A program made the translations under genes and the position numbers. This document shows, piece after piece, positions 8,004-15,590 of a stretch of DNA of 64,000 nt. The DNA is from Bacteroidales bacterium (GTDB taxonomy: Bacteria; Bacteroidota; Bacteroidia; Bacteroidales; VadinHA17). The stretch is taken from the NCBI GenBank assembly GCA_016715075.1, contig JADKBK010000009.1, positions 62,001 to 126,000 on the forward strand. The letters are read 5' to 3'. Within the stretch, counting starts at the first letter, position 1; every line of letters begins with the position of its first letter. The notes below the pieces were generated by a model. It was given only the letters and a program-made list of their open reading frames with translations. It searched no databases and was not told where the DNA came from.

Positions 8004-8522
8004 ATGATAATATCAGAGAAGAAGGTTAATGAACTTTCATCACTTCTGTCAGGGGATAGCAGCATTCTGATTTCTGAAGCAATAAAATTACTCAGGGATG
8101 CAGAACCATTTAAGGGAGCTATCGGACTTCTTGCAAACTATTATGACAAAACAAATGATGATTTAATCAGGAAAGCCATAGAGGGATTCATGAATGATAT
8201 TAAGGATCAGTCTGTCATTAATGAAGTTATAACAGAAATTAAAAAACCCTTCAGACCGGCTACAATAAGTATGCTGGTATCATCGTGCTGGCAGTCGGGC
8301 TTGGACTATTCTGAGTATTCCTCAGATCTTACCGATGTGTTTCTTCAATCCGATTATGTAACTGCCCTGGAATGCCTGACAGTAATTGAGGAATCGGTTC
8401 CTGAACTAAGTCATGCCAAAAGGGATGAATTAATAAAATATATTGAAGAATTTCCTGTTCAAACCGCTGATGAAAAAAGAGGACTTACCTCTGAACTTAT
8501 AGCAATTCTGAAACTGGAATAG
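8004..8522 (+). CDS. Hypothetical HEAT-like helical protein
   Basis: A 172-residue protein without signal peptide or membrane segments, made almost wholly of amphipathic helices about 15-20 residues long (KVNELSSLLSGDSSILISEA; AIGLLANYYDKTNDDLIRKA; EVITEIKKPFRPATISMLVS). The pairing of helices resembles short HEAT-type scaffolds. The family is uncharacterised as far as I can tell, and no function is proposed. It stands alone, converging with yggS. Confidence 0.7.
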   Translation: MIISEKKVNELSSLLSGDSSILISEAIKLLRDAEPFKGAIGLLANYYDKTNDDLIRKAIEGFMNDIKDQSVINEVITEIKKPFRPATISMLVSSCWQSGLDYSEYSSDLTDVFLQSDYVTALECLTVIEESVPELSHAKRDELIKYIEEFPVQTADEKRGLTSELIAILKLE

Positions 8523-8617
8523 GAATATTTTTCACCAGTGGGTTACCGTGTTATGAACTGTATAAGTTAAACAGTATTACTCTTTTGCATTTACAGAAAA
8601 AGCGAATTTTATTGTTT

Positions 8618-9340
8618 TCACCGGATATCTGGTGAGCACAGGACAGTGTGACTCCGTGAGTATCTATGCTTTTTTTGATCGTTCACCAAAATTAAACTCC
8701 CAACTCTTATAATTGTACTTCCCTCTTTTATTGCCAGTTCATAATCCCCCGACATTCCCATCGAAATCTCTCTGAAGTGTTCATCAGAATGGAAATATTT
8801 TTCTTTCAGAGAATGGTATAAGGCAATAAGGGACTTGAATTCCCTGGTTACCTGATCAGTATCGGATGTGAATGTAGCCATTCCCATAACACCACATATA
8901 CATACATGCTGGAGATCATTGACACCTTCTGATGTCATCATCGCAACAATCTCCTCCCGGCTGAATCCGAATTTTGTCTCCTCCATGGCAATATGAACCT
9001 GTAAAAGCACATTCACAACCCTGTCCAGCTTTGATGCTTCTGAATTTATTTCGGATAACAGCTTCAGGGAATCAACGGAGTGTATCATACTTATGAAAGG
9101 CACAATAAACTTCACTTTATTCCGCTGGAGATGACCTATCAGGTGCCACTCTATATCCAGGGGCAGAAGGTCTTTCTTATTCAAGATTTCCTGCACACGG
9201 TTCTCTCCGAAACATCTCTGTCCGGCGTTATAAGCTTCAAGTATTTCATTAATGGATCGTGTTTTAGAGACCGCTACCAGCCTGACGTGCGGAGGCAAAG
9301 TCTGTCTGAGGGAAATAATATTTGAAGCTATCTCTGACAT
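8618..9340 (-). CDS. yggS: YggS-family PLP homeostasis protein (C-terminus frameshifted)
   Basis: A pyridoxal-phosphate-binding alanine-racemase-like protein that buffers PLP. The PLP lysine is in RLVAVSKTRS near residue 26. Other family blocks are CFGENRVQE, WHLIGHLQRNK, IHSVDSLKL, MGMATF and SMGMSGDYELAI...GSTIIRVGSLI. Homologues end GSLIFGER a few residues later. Here the frame reads SLILVNDQKKHR and runs on to 8618. Adding one A to the A4 run at 8688-8691 restores SLIFGERSKKA and a stop at 8664. The last 23 or so residues as read are therefore probably not real. A repeat element separates it from the DUF1015 gene. Confidence 0.9.
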   Translation of the reverse strand: MSEIASNIISLRQTLPPHVRLVAVSKTRSINEILEAYNAGQRCFGENRVQEILNKKDLLPLDIEWHLIGHLQRNKVKFIVPFISMIHSVDSLKLLSEINSEASKLDRVVNVLLQVHIAMEETKFGFSREEIVAMMTSEGVNDLQHVCICGVMGMATFTSDTDQVTREFKSLIALYHSLKEKYFHSDEHFREISMGMSGDYELAIKEGSTIIRVGSLILVNDQKKHRYSRSHTVLCSPDIR

Positions 9341-9360
9341 AAGGTGAAGGAATTTTTTCC

Positions 9361-9450
9361 CTGTGCAACTCTGTGAGTTCTCTGTGTTTCTCCGTGTAAA
9401 AATAAAAAACTTACACAGAGGTACACAGAGGAGCCCAGAGAGGCACAGAG
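9361..9450. repeat. Dispersed CACAGAG inverted repeat, copy 1
   Basis: An imperfect palindrome about 90 bases long. The left arm repeats CTCTGTG / CTCCGTGT units, and the right arm repeats ACACAGAGG units. A central A-rich loop separates them. The arms are internally repetitive, so many fold-backs are possible. Similar elements occur at 18328, 36199 and 38417. Confidence 0.7.
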
Positions 9451-9464
9451 ATATTACTACCGGA

Positions 9465-10715
9465 TCAGTCCAGCAGGTGAATCACAAGTCCGCTTCTGAG
9501 TTTAGGTTCAAACCAGGTTGTTTTGGGTGGCATGATATTCCCTGAATCAGCAATCAGTATAAGTTGTTTCATAGAAACCGGGAAAAGTGCGAATGCGACT
9601 TTCATCTCACCGCTGTCAACTCTCTTCTTAAGTTCTCCCAATCCCCTTATACCTCCTACAAAATCGATCCGTTTTGATCTTCTGAGGTCCTGAATATCGA
9701 GTACAGGGCTAAGTATCTGATCGGTAAGTATTGTCACATCAAGGCCACCGATTGGGTCATTATCATCATATGTTCCCTCCCTGGCTGTAAGACTGTACCA
9801 TTTCCCCTCAAGATACATTGAGAAATTATGGAGTTTTTTAGGTTTATAACTCCTTGTCCCTTTTTCAGCGACAACGAATCCCTTTTCAAGTCTCGAAAGC
9901 AACTCCTGAGGTGTTAGTCCGTTCAGGTCTTTAATCACTCTGTTATAATCAATTATCTGCAACTGATTATCAGGAAAATGAACTGCCATGAAATAGTTAT
10001 ACTCTTCGGTATCGTTATGTGAGGGATTATTTTCACGTTTCTCCTTTCCGACAAGAGCAGCAGCAGCGGTTCTGTGGTGGCCGTCAGCAACATAGGTATA
10101 AGGGACTTTTTCAGCAAACATCTTTTCAATCAGCTGGTTGGTTTCCGGCTTTTTTACCAGCCAGAAATGATGGCCAAAACCATCTTCAGCGACGAAATCA
10201 TATTCAGGCTTTTCCTTTGTAACAATATCATTTACGATCTCATCAATCTCTTTCACAGCAGGATATGCAAAGAAAACCGGCTCGATATTGGCATTGTTTA
10301 CCCTTATATGGACCATCCGGTCCTGTTCCTTATCCGGGCGGGTAAGCTCATGTTTTTTAATTATCCCATTCAGGTAATCGTCAACAGAGGCACAACCGAC
10401 TATACCATACTGGGTACGACCCTTCATTGTCTGTGCATAAATATAGTAAGCTGCTTTCTTATCCTGTACAAGCCAGCCTTTCTTCTGCCAGTGACTGAAG
10501 TTTTCGACCGATTTTTTATAGACTTCATCAGAGTGTGTATCAATGTCATCTGCGAAATCAATTTCCGATCTTGTAATATGAAGAAGAGAGCATTCCCTGC
10601 CTTTTGCCATTTTCCTGGCTTCCTCTGTATTCATGACATCATACGGAAGACACGCCAGGTCCTTAACAATTGCATGAGGGGGCCGAAGCCCCCTGAATGG
10701 TTTTACTACTGCCAT
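9465..10715 (-). CDS. DUF1015 family protein
   Basis: A 416-residue soluble protein of the DUF1015 family, recognised from the N-terminus (VVKPFRGLRPPHAIVKDLACLPYDVMNTEEAR), the YVADGHHRTAAA block near residue 215 and MAVHFPDNQLQIIDYNRVI. Biochemical function is not established. In many bacteria, including Bacteroidota, it sits next to serC and serA, as here (18 bases after serA), suggesting a role linked to serine or phosphoglycerate metabolism. A long ORF on the opposite strand (10074-10955) is a shadow. Confidence 0.92.
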   Translation of the reverse strand: MAVVKPFRGLRPPHAIVKDLACLPYDVMNTEEARKMAKGRECSLLHITRSEIDFADDIDTHSDEVYKKSVENFSHWQKKGWLVQDKKAAYYIYAQTMKGRTQYGIVGCASVDDYLNGIIKKHELTRPDKEQDRMVHIRVNNANIEPVFFAYPAVKEIDEIVNDIVTKEKPEYDFVAEDGFGHHFWLVKKPETNQLIEKMFAEKVPYTYVADGHHRTAAAALVGKEKRENNPSHNDTEEYNYFMAVHFPDNQLQIIDYNRVIKDLNGLTPQELLSRLEKGFVVAEKGTRSYKPKKLHNFSMYLEGKWYSLTAREGTYDDNDPIGGLDVTILTDQILSPVLDIQDLRRSKRIDFVGGIRGLGELKKRVDSGEMKVAFALFPVSMKQLILIADSGNIMPPKTTWFEPKLRSGLVIHLLD

Positions 10716-10733
10716 CTATATAAAGTTAGTTTA

Positions 10734-11654
10734 CTACTTGTTTACCTTGAATTTTTCGTTTCCTGTCTTGAAATAATCTGCTATCTGATATGCGGCAGCC
10801 ACACCTGCATTAATATTGGCTTCTTCTGTTTGTGCACCCATCTTTTTGGCTGTAAACACAAACCTTCCTTTATACTTTTCCTCAAACTGGGCTTTACAAT
10901 CAGGTTCAACATCAGAAAGGTATTTAAAGTCGGGGCGTTCGGCAAAAATCTTTAGCAGACCGTCTTCATCGATCACCTCTTTTCTTGCGGTGTTTACAAG
11001 AACAGCATCAGAAGGCATCTTCCTGAGCAGATCGTAACCTATCGATTTTTTTGTCTTATCATTTGCAGGCATGTGGAGAGAGACATACTGACAGGCAGAA
11101 TAGAGATCCTCAATACTCTTACATACTTTCACTCCCTGTTTTTCAATATCTTTCTCATTTACAAAAGGATCAAAAGCATACACATCCATTCCGAATCCCT
11201 TAGCTATTTCAGCCATATATTTCCCAACATTTCCAAAGGCATGAAGCCCGATTGATTTACCCCGCAGCTCGCTTCCTGATTTTCCTCCAAAACCACCTCT
11301 GGCCTGATAAAGCATCATTTCAAAAGCCAGCTCAGCGACCGCATTGGAGTTTTGTCCCGGCGTGTTCATTGCCACTACATTATGAGCTGTACAGGCAGCG
11401 AGGTCAAGGTTATCATAACCGGCCCCTGCTCTTACAACTATTCTAAGTTTTTTAGCGGCATCGAGAACCTCAGCGGTTACCAGGTCGCTTCTGACGATCA
11501 TGGCATCAGCATCTGCTACTGCTGCGAGCAGTTCGGAAACATTTTTGTAATTTTCGAGTAAAGCAAGTTCATGACCTGCGGCTTCCACCACTTCACGGAT
11601 CTGTTTAACAGCGACCGCTACGAAAGCCTTTTCTGTTGCAACAAGTATTTTCAT
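10734..11654 (-). CDS. serA: D-3-phosphoglycerate dehydrogenase (short form)
   Basis: The first step of serine biosynthesis: oxidation of 3-phosphoglycerate with NAD. The 306-residue protein shows the D-2-hydroxyacid dehydrogenase fold: a substrate part (VRAGAGYDNLDL near residue 90), an NAD-binding Rossmann motif (GKSIGLHAFGNVGKYMAE near 130-147), SLHMPANDKTKKSIG and VNTARKEVIDEDGL. It lacks the C-terminal ACT regulatory domain, as is common in Bacteroidota. It lies 5 bases after serC and before DUF1015, forming one operon. Confidence 0.93.
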   Translation of the reverse strand: MKILVATEKAFVAVAVKQIREVVEAAGHELALLENYKNVSELLAAVADADAMIVRSDLVTAEVLDAAKKLRIVVRAGAGYDNLDLAACTAHNVVAMNTPGQNSNAVAELAFEMMLYQARGGFGGKSGSELRGKSIGLHAFGNVGKYMAEIAKGFGMDVYAFDPFVNEKDIEKQGVKVCKSIEDLYSACQYVSLHMPANDKTKKSIGYDLLRKMPSDAVLVNTARKEVIDEDGLLKIFAERPDFKYLSDVEPDCKAQFEEKYKGRFVFTAKKMGAQTEEANINAGVAAAYQIADYFKTGNEKFKVNK

Positions 11655-11659
11655 GGTTC

Positions 11660-12730
11660 TTAGTTTTTAGATTCGAATTCTTTCATAACGCCGACGAGAG
11701 CTTTAACACTTTCCCCTGGAAGTGCATTATATGTGGAAGCCCTGAACCCTCCAACAGAACGGTGACCTTCAATACCGATCATCCCCTGTGACTTTGCAAA
11801 ATCTGCAAAAGGCTTTTCAAGCTCCTTATACTGTTCAGCCATCACAAAGCAGATATTCATTACTGATCTGTCCTCGGGATCTGCAATTGTTGGTACAAAT
11901 AACCTGTTCCTGTCAATTTCATCATACAGGATCTTTGCCTTTTCAATATTCTTTTTCTGCATCACTTTTACACCTCCAAGTTCCTTTAGCCACTTAAGTG
12001 TCTGCTGAGCAGCAAAGACAGCGAAAACCGGAGGAGTATTGAACATCGACTCAGCCTTTATATGTGTCCTGTAATCAAGCATCGAAGGAAGCGGACGGGT
12101 TACTTTACCAAGGATATCCTCTTTTACAATAACGAAAGCGACACCCGCAGGAGCCAGGTTTTTCTGTGCTCCTCCATAAATTATTGAATATTTGGAAACA
12201 TCAACAGGGCGACTGAAGATATCTGATGACATGTCTGCCACAAGGGGGATCTTAACATCAGGATCCTTCTTCAGTTCTGTTCCGAAAATGGTATTGTTGG
12301 TTGTGATATGAAAATAATCAGCATCGGAAGGTACTGTATAGTTTTTTGGAATATAGTTGAAATTCTTATCTTTTGAAGAAGCGACTTCTACAACTTCTCC
12401 AAATATTTTAGCCTCTTTAAGCGCTTTGCTTGCCCATTCGCCGGTATTAAGGTATGCAGCTTTGGTATTCATAAGGTTCATCGGGACCATGGCAAATTGC
12501 AGACTGGCTCCTCCGCCAAGAAAAAGAACCTGATACCCTGAAGGAACCTCAAGCAATTCCTTAACAAGGGCAATAGTATCATTCATGCAGGCAATAAATT
12601 CCTTACTCCTGTGAGATATTTCAAGAACGGATAAGCCTGAACCTGCGAAATCTTTGATTCCTTCAATTGTTTTGTCAATAGTGTACTGTGGGAGTATTGA
12701 AGGACCGGCATAAAAATTGTGTTTCTTCAT
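11660..12730 (-). CDS. serC: Phosphoserine aminotransferase
   Basis: A PLP enzyme converting 3-phosphohydroxypyruvate and glutamate to phosphoserine. It is 356 residues, the usual length. Family blocks are MKKHNFYAGPSILP, SGLSVLEISHRSKEF, FLGGGASLQFAMVPMNL, ADMSSDIFSRP and the PLP lysine in IYGGAQKNLAPAG near residue 190. EGHRSVGGFRASTYN near the C-terminus binds phosphate. It is the first gene of serC-serA-DUF1015. A TATTTTTG -7-like element lies about 50 bases upstream (12787-12780). Confidence 0.97.
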   Translation of the reverse strand: MKKHNFYAGPSILPQYTIDKTIEGIKDFAGSGLSVLEISHRSKEFIACMNDTIALVKELLEVPSGYQVLFLGGGASLQFAMVPMNLMNTKAAYLNTGEWASKALKEAKIFGEVVEVASSKDKNFNYIPKNYTVPSDADYFHITTNNTIFGTELKKDPDVKIPLVADMSSDIFSRPVDVSKYSIIYGGAQKNLAPAGVAFVIVKEDILGKVTRPLPSMLDYRTHIKAESMFNTPPVFAVFAAQQTLKWLKELGGVKVMQKKNIEKAKILYDEIDRNRLFVPTIADPEDRSVMNICFVMAEQYKELEKPFADFAKSQGMIGIEGHRSVGGFRASTYNALPGESVKALVGVMKEFESKN

Positions 12731-12836
12731 AATGCAATATTTATGATTAATAAATAGAAATCTTTTGTGTCTGCGATTACAAAAATATATAAAAAACGAT
12801 CTCTGCTGTTAAATATTTAACACATACGTCTCAATT

Positions 12837-13559
12837 TTATAAAATATTATCAACAAGAAATCCATTTTTCATTACAGGAACTTTTTCTGTAAAATCAACA
12901 GTAAGGCAGAATGCCAGACAGTCATCCAGTTTTTTATCTCTTAGTCTGGTTCGCTGTGCTGCCTTTTCTATATAAGCGTGAAGATCAGGCATTGCCAAGG
13001 TCCATAGATCCATAGCCGCAAGAGTAGAGTCACAGATAGTGGTGAAAGATCCTGAATCCATAAGTTTGGAAGCCATTGCACCGGCACAGACAGTATCCTC
13101 TAAATTGAACCTGTTCTTCCATCCGGCACAGAACAGCAGCAGATCTCTCTCCTGCCGGATAATCCATTCAGTAAGAGCCTTCATATTCAGGAACGATCCA
13201 ACTGCAATGGCGTAGGCGGCTGAAGCCTGATTAATCACTCCTGTGCCATTTGTAGTACTGTATACAATTGTTTTACCTTCAACTTTTTCTCTTGTGAAAT
13301 TGAAAGGTGAGTTGCCAAAATCAGCAAAATCGAGTACAAATCCATCCCGTTCGGCGGCAACCAGATACCCTTTCGATTTATATAAGCGGGCTTCATCCGC
13401 ATCTGCAACAGGCAGTATTGCAGCTGCACCGTTGGCGAATGCGGTACATATAGCTGAAGATGCGCGAAGTACGTCAATAATTACAACAATAGAGTTCATA
13501 TGCTCCTCAGGCTGGTACAAAACCGGGGAGAAGCAGGTTTCAATTTTTCGTTTAGTCAT
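12837..13559 (-). CDS. 2-phosphosulfolactate phosphatase (ComB family)
   Basis: A Mg-dependent acid phosphatase family known from archaeal coenzyme M synthesis and from bacterial sulfolactate metabolism. Matching blocks are VVIIDVLRASSAICTAF, AERDGFVLDFADFGNSP, TIVYSTTNGTGVI, LLFCAGWKNRF and EDTVCAGAMASKL. The Met at 13559 (MTKRKIETCFSP) is the preferred start, because the longer frame would overlap the end of gcvT, while this start leaves a 10-base gap. It follows gcvT on the same strand. No other CoM or sulfonate gene is nearby, so the true substrate may differ. Confidence 0.88.
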   Translation of the reverse strand: MTKRKIETCFSPVLYQPEEHMNSIVVIIDVLRASSAICTAFANGAAAILPVADADEARLYKSKGYLVAAERDGFVLDFADFGNSPFNFTREKVEGKTIVYSTTNGTGVINQASAAYAIAVGSFLNMKALTEWIIRQERDLLLFCAGWKNRFNLEDTVCAGAMASKLMDSGSFTTICDSTLAAMDLWTLAMPDLHAYIEKAAQRTRLRDKKLDDCLAFCLTVDFTEKVPVMKNGFLVDNIL

Positions 13560-13569
13560 TAAAATAATT

Positions 13570-14676
13570 TCAGGGAGTGTTATAAATCGGAAGATTAACA
13601 ATTTTAGCTTTCAGATCTTTGTTTCTGATGCGAATAAAAATAATTGTATCAGGCTTCCAGTATTCCTTATTGAGGTAAGCCATACCAATGCCCTGTTTCA
13701 TCATTGGCGACATGGTTCCGGATGTTACTTCACCTATGATTTCACCTTCGGCGCTCACAACCTCATAGTGCTGCCGCGGAATTCCGCGGTCAATCATCAC
13801 GAATCCCTTGAGTCTGCGATCCACGCCATTCTCCTTCTGCTTCAGCAATAACGCCTTGTCTATAAAATCCTTGCCTTCCTTGAATTTGGTTATCCATCCC
13901 AATCCTGCCTCAATCGGGGAAGTCTGATCATGTATATCATTACCGTAAAGACAAAATCCCATTTCAAGACGCAGAGTATCGCGTGCTCCAAGGCCTATCG
14001 GTTTAATATCAAATTCTTTTCCCGCCTCAAATACTGCATCCCAGAGTTTTGGGCCGTCCTCATTTTTGACATAGATCTCACAGCCACCTGCCCCTGTATA
14101 ACCGGTTGTCGAAAATATCACATCCTGTATGCCTGCAAATTCGAGAATTTTGAATGTATAATACTCCATATCTTCGACACGGGTGGCAGTCAGCTTCTGC
14201 ATAGCCCTCAGGGCAAGCGGTCCCTGCACTGCCAGCTGGGCGATATCGTCAGAGACATTTACAAGGTCCTTTCCGGGAACAAGTCCGAACCTGGCTGCAT
14301 GTTCTGCGCACCAATTGAAATCCTTTTCAATATTCGAAGCATTAACCACGAGCAGGTATTTCTCCTGACTGAACCTGTAAACAAGCAGATCATCCACAAT
14401 TCCTCCTTTACCGTTTGGAAAGCATGAATACTGAATCTTTCCGTCAACAAGAGACGAAACGTCATTTGATGTTATAAACTGAAGGAAATCGAGTGCAGCC
14501 GGGCCAGTTACCCAGAACTCTCCCATATGGGAAACATCAAAAACACCTATTCCTTTTCTTACTGTAATATGTTCTTCCGTGATACCGGAATATTCGACCG
14601 GCATATTAAAACCGGCAAATGGGACCATTTTTGCTCCGGCAGCCTGGTGAAACGTTGTAAACGGGGTGATTTTCAT
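13570..14676 (-). CDS. gcvT: Aminomethyltransferase (glycine cleavage T protein)
   Basis: Transfers the aminomethyl carbon from lipoyl-GcvH to tetrahydrofolate in the glycine cleavage system. The 368-residue length fits. Characteristic stretches are KMVPFAGFNMPVEYSGI, VFDVSHMGEFWVTG, LQFITSNDVSSL, STTGYTGAGGCEIYV and LGARDTLRLEMGFCLYG. The C-terminal barrel has GEVTSGTMSPMMKQGIGMAYL. gcvH and gcvP are not in the window, which is common because the genes are often unlinked. It is upstream of the ComB-like gene. Confidence 0.96.
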   Translation of the reverse strand: MKITPFTTFHQAAGAKMVPFAGFNMPVEYSGITEEHITVRKGIGVFDVSHMGEFWVTGPAALDFLQFITSNDVSSLVDGKIQYSCFPNGKGGIVDDLLVYRFSQEKYLLVVNASNIEKDFNWCAEHAARFGLVPGKDLVNVSDDIAQLAVQGPLALRAMQKLTATRVEDMEYYTFKILEFAGIQDVIFSTTGYTGAGGCEIYVKNEDGPKLWDAVFEAGKEFDIKPIGLGARDTLRLEMGFCLYGNDIHDQTSPIEAGLGWITKFKEGKDFIDKALLLKQKENGVDRRLKGFVMIDRGIPRQHYEVVSAEGEIIGEVTSGTMSPMMKQGIGMAYLNKEYWKPDTIIFIRIRNKDLKAKIVNLPIYNTP

Positions 14677-14832
14677 TGAGTGTTCTTCTAAATTAATAAT
14701 CAGTCAGAAGGATATCGAAACCTTAAAAAATATCCGGCATAAAAATAGCACTTATTTCCCTTTTCATGAAAAGTATGAGCGGATGATTAATGTCCTTGCC
14801 CGGAGCAGGCCACAATAAGAAAAAAAATAATG

Positions 14833-14840
14833 TATATTTG
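14833..14840 (+). promoter_or_regulatory. -7 element before HPt gene
   Basis: TATATTTG matches TAnnTTTG and lies 48 bases before the HPt ATG. A -33 TTTG was not seen at standard spacing, so the call is tentative. Confidence 0.35.
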
Positions 14841-14887
14841 TTGATCAATCTTTTAAATACGGCTTAAAGTTTAACACGGGTATAAAT

Positions 14888-15253
14888 ATGGATTACAAGT
14901 TCATAAACACAGAATATCTGGATTCAGTCTCAGCAGGTGATCCTGAAATTATTGTCGAACTAGTGAGCCTGTTCAAAGAACAAGTGATTGAAATCTCAGA
15001 GGAGATGCAATCACTTTTAGCTGCAAAAAACTACAGGCTGCTTGGATTACTCGCCCATAAAGCCAAATCTTCTGTCTCAATAATGGGTATGGATGAACTT
15101 GCTGTTATGCTGAAAACATTTGAATTGCAGGCAAGGGAAGAGAAAGAGCCTCAACTGTATGAATCATATATTATAAGGTTCCGGACAGAAACCAAGTCGG
15201 CAATAGCAGAACTGGAGGACCTTTTAAATAAACCCTCAAAAACAATTGAATGA
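14888..15253 (+). CDS. Histidine phosphotransfer (HPt) domain protein
   Basis: A 121-residue stand-alone HPt protein: a four-helix bundle that passes phosphate between response regulators or hybrid kinases. The phospho-acceptor helix reads LLAHKAKSSVSIMGMDEL near residue 56, corresponding to the AHxLKGSSxxLG block of the family, with the His kept and the usual Gly replaced by Ser. Its stop overlaps the start of the next gene (ATGA), so it is translationally coupled to a STAS protein. No kinase gene is nearby. Confidence 0.85.
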   Translation: MDYKFINTEYLDSVSAGDPEIIVELVSLFKEQVIEISEEMQSLLAAKNYRLLGLLAHKAKSSVSIMGMDELAVMLKTFELQAREEKEPQLYESYIIRFRTETKSAIAELEDLLNKPSKTIE

Positions 15254-15585
15254 TCAGTATTGAAAAGAGGGATAAAATAGATATTATATCCTTTAATGTC
15301 AAGAAGATCGATGCAATGATCACAGATACTGTGAGGGAGGGAATAAATAAGGTCTTTGACAATCCAAATGCAAAAGTGATTATTGATCTTAAAGGTGTTG
15401 AATATATCGACAGCTCAGGATTCGGTTGTTTTCTCTCTGTCATGAAGGCTGCCAAAAACAGTTATGGCACACTAAGATTTGTGAACCCTGAACCGAGGAT
15501 AATGGAACTTTTCCGTACACTTCACCTGCACACGGTATTCCAGATCTACGATGATCTGGATTCCTGTCTGAGCACTTTAAGGTAA
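15250..15585 (+). CDS. STAS-domain anti-sigma factor antagonist
   Basis: A 111-residue SpoIIAA/RsbV-like protein. The core block VIIDLKGVEYIDSSGFGCFLSVM (about residues 44-66) contains the conserved serine pair phosphorylated in partner switching. It starts inside the end of the HPt gene. This is one of two STAS proteins in the window, the other being at 29198. It converges with clpB, leaving only about 5 bases between the stops. Confidence 0.92.
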   Translation: MISIEKRDKIDIISFNVKKIDAMITDTVREGINKVFDNPNAKVIIDLKGVEYIDSSGFGCFLSVMKAAKNSYGTLRFVNPEPRIMELFRTLHLHTVFQIYDDLDSCLSTLR

Positions 15586-15590
15586 GACCA

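Noticed and set aside
10074..10955. Plus-strand ORF of 293 codons
   Set aside because: It lies wholly over the DUF1015 and serA genes on the other strand, both clear families. It has an unusual Cys/Phe-rich composition and no motif.
13243..13851. Plus-strand ORF of 202 codons
   Set aside because: Overlaps the ComB-like and gcvT genes on the other strand; no motif of its own.
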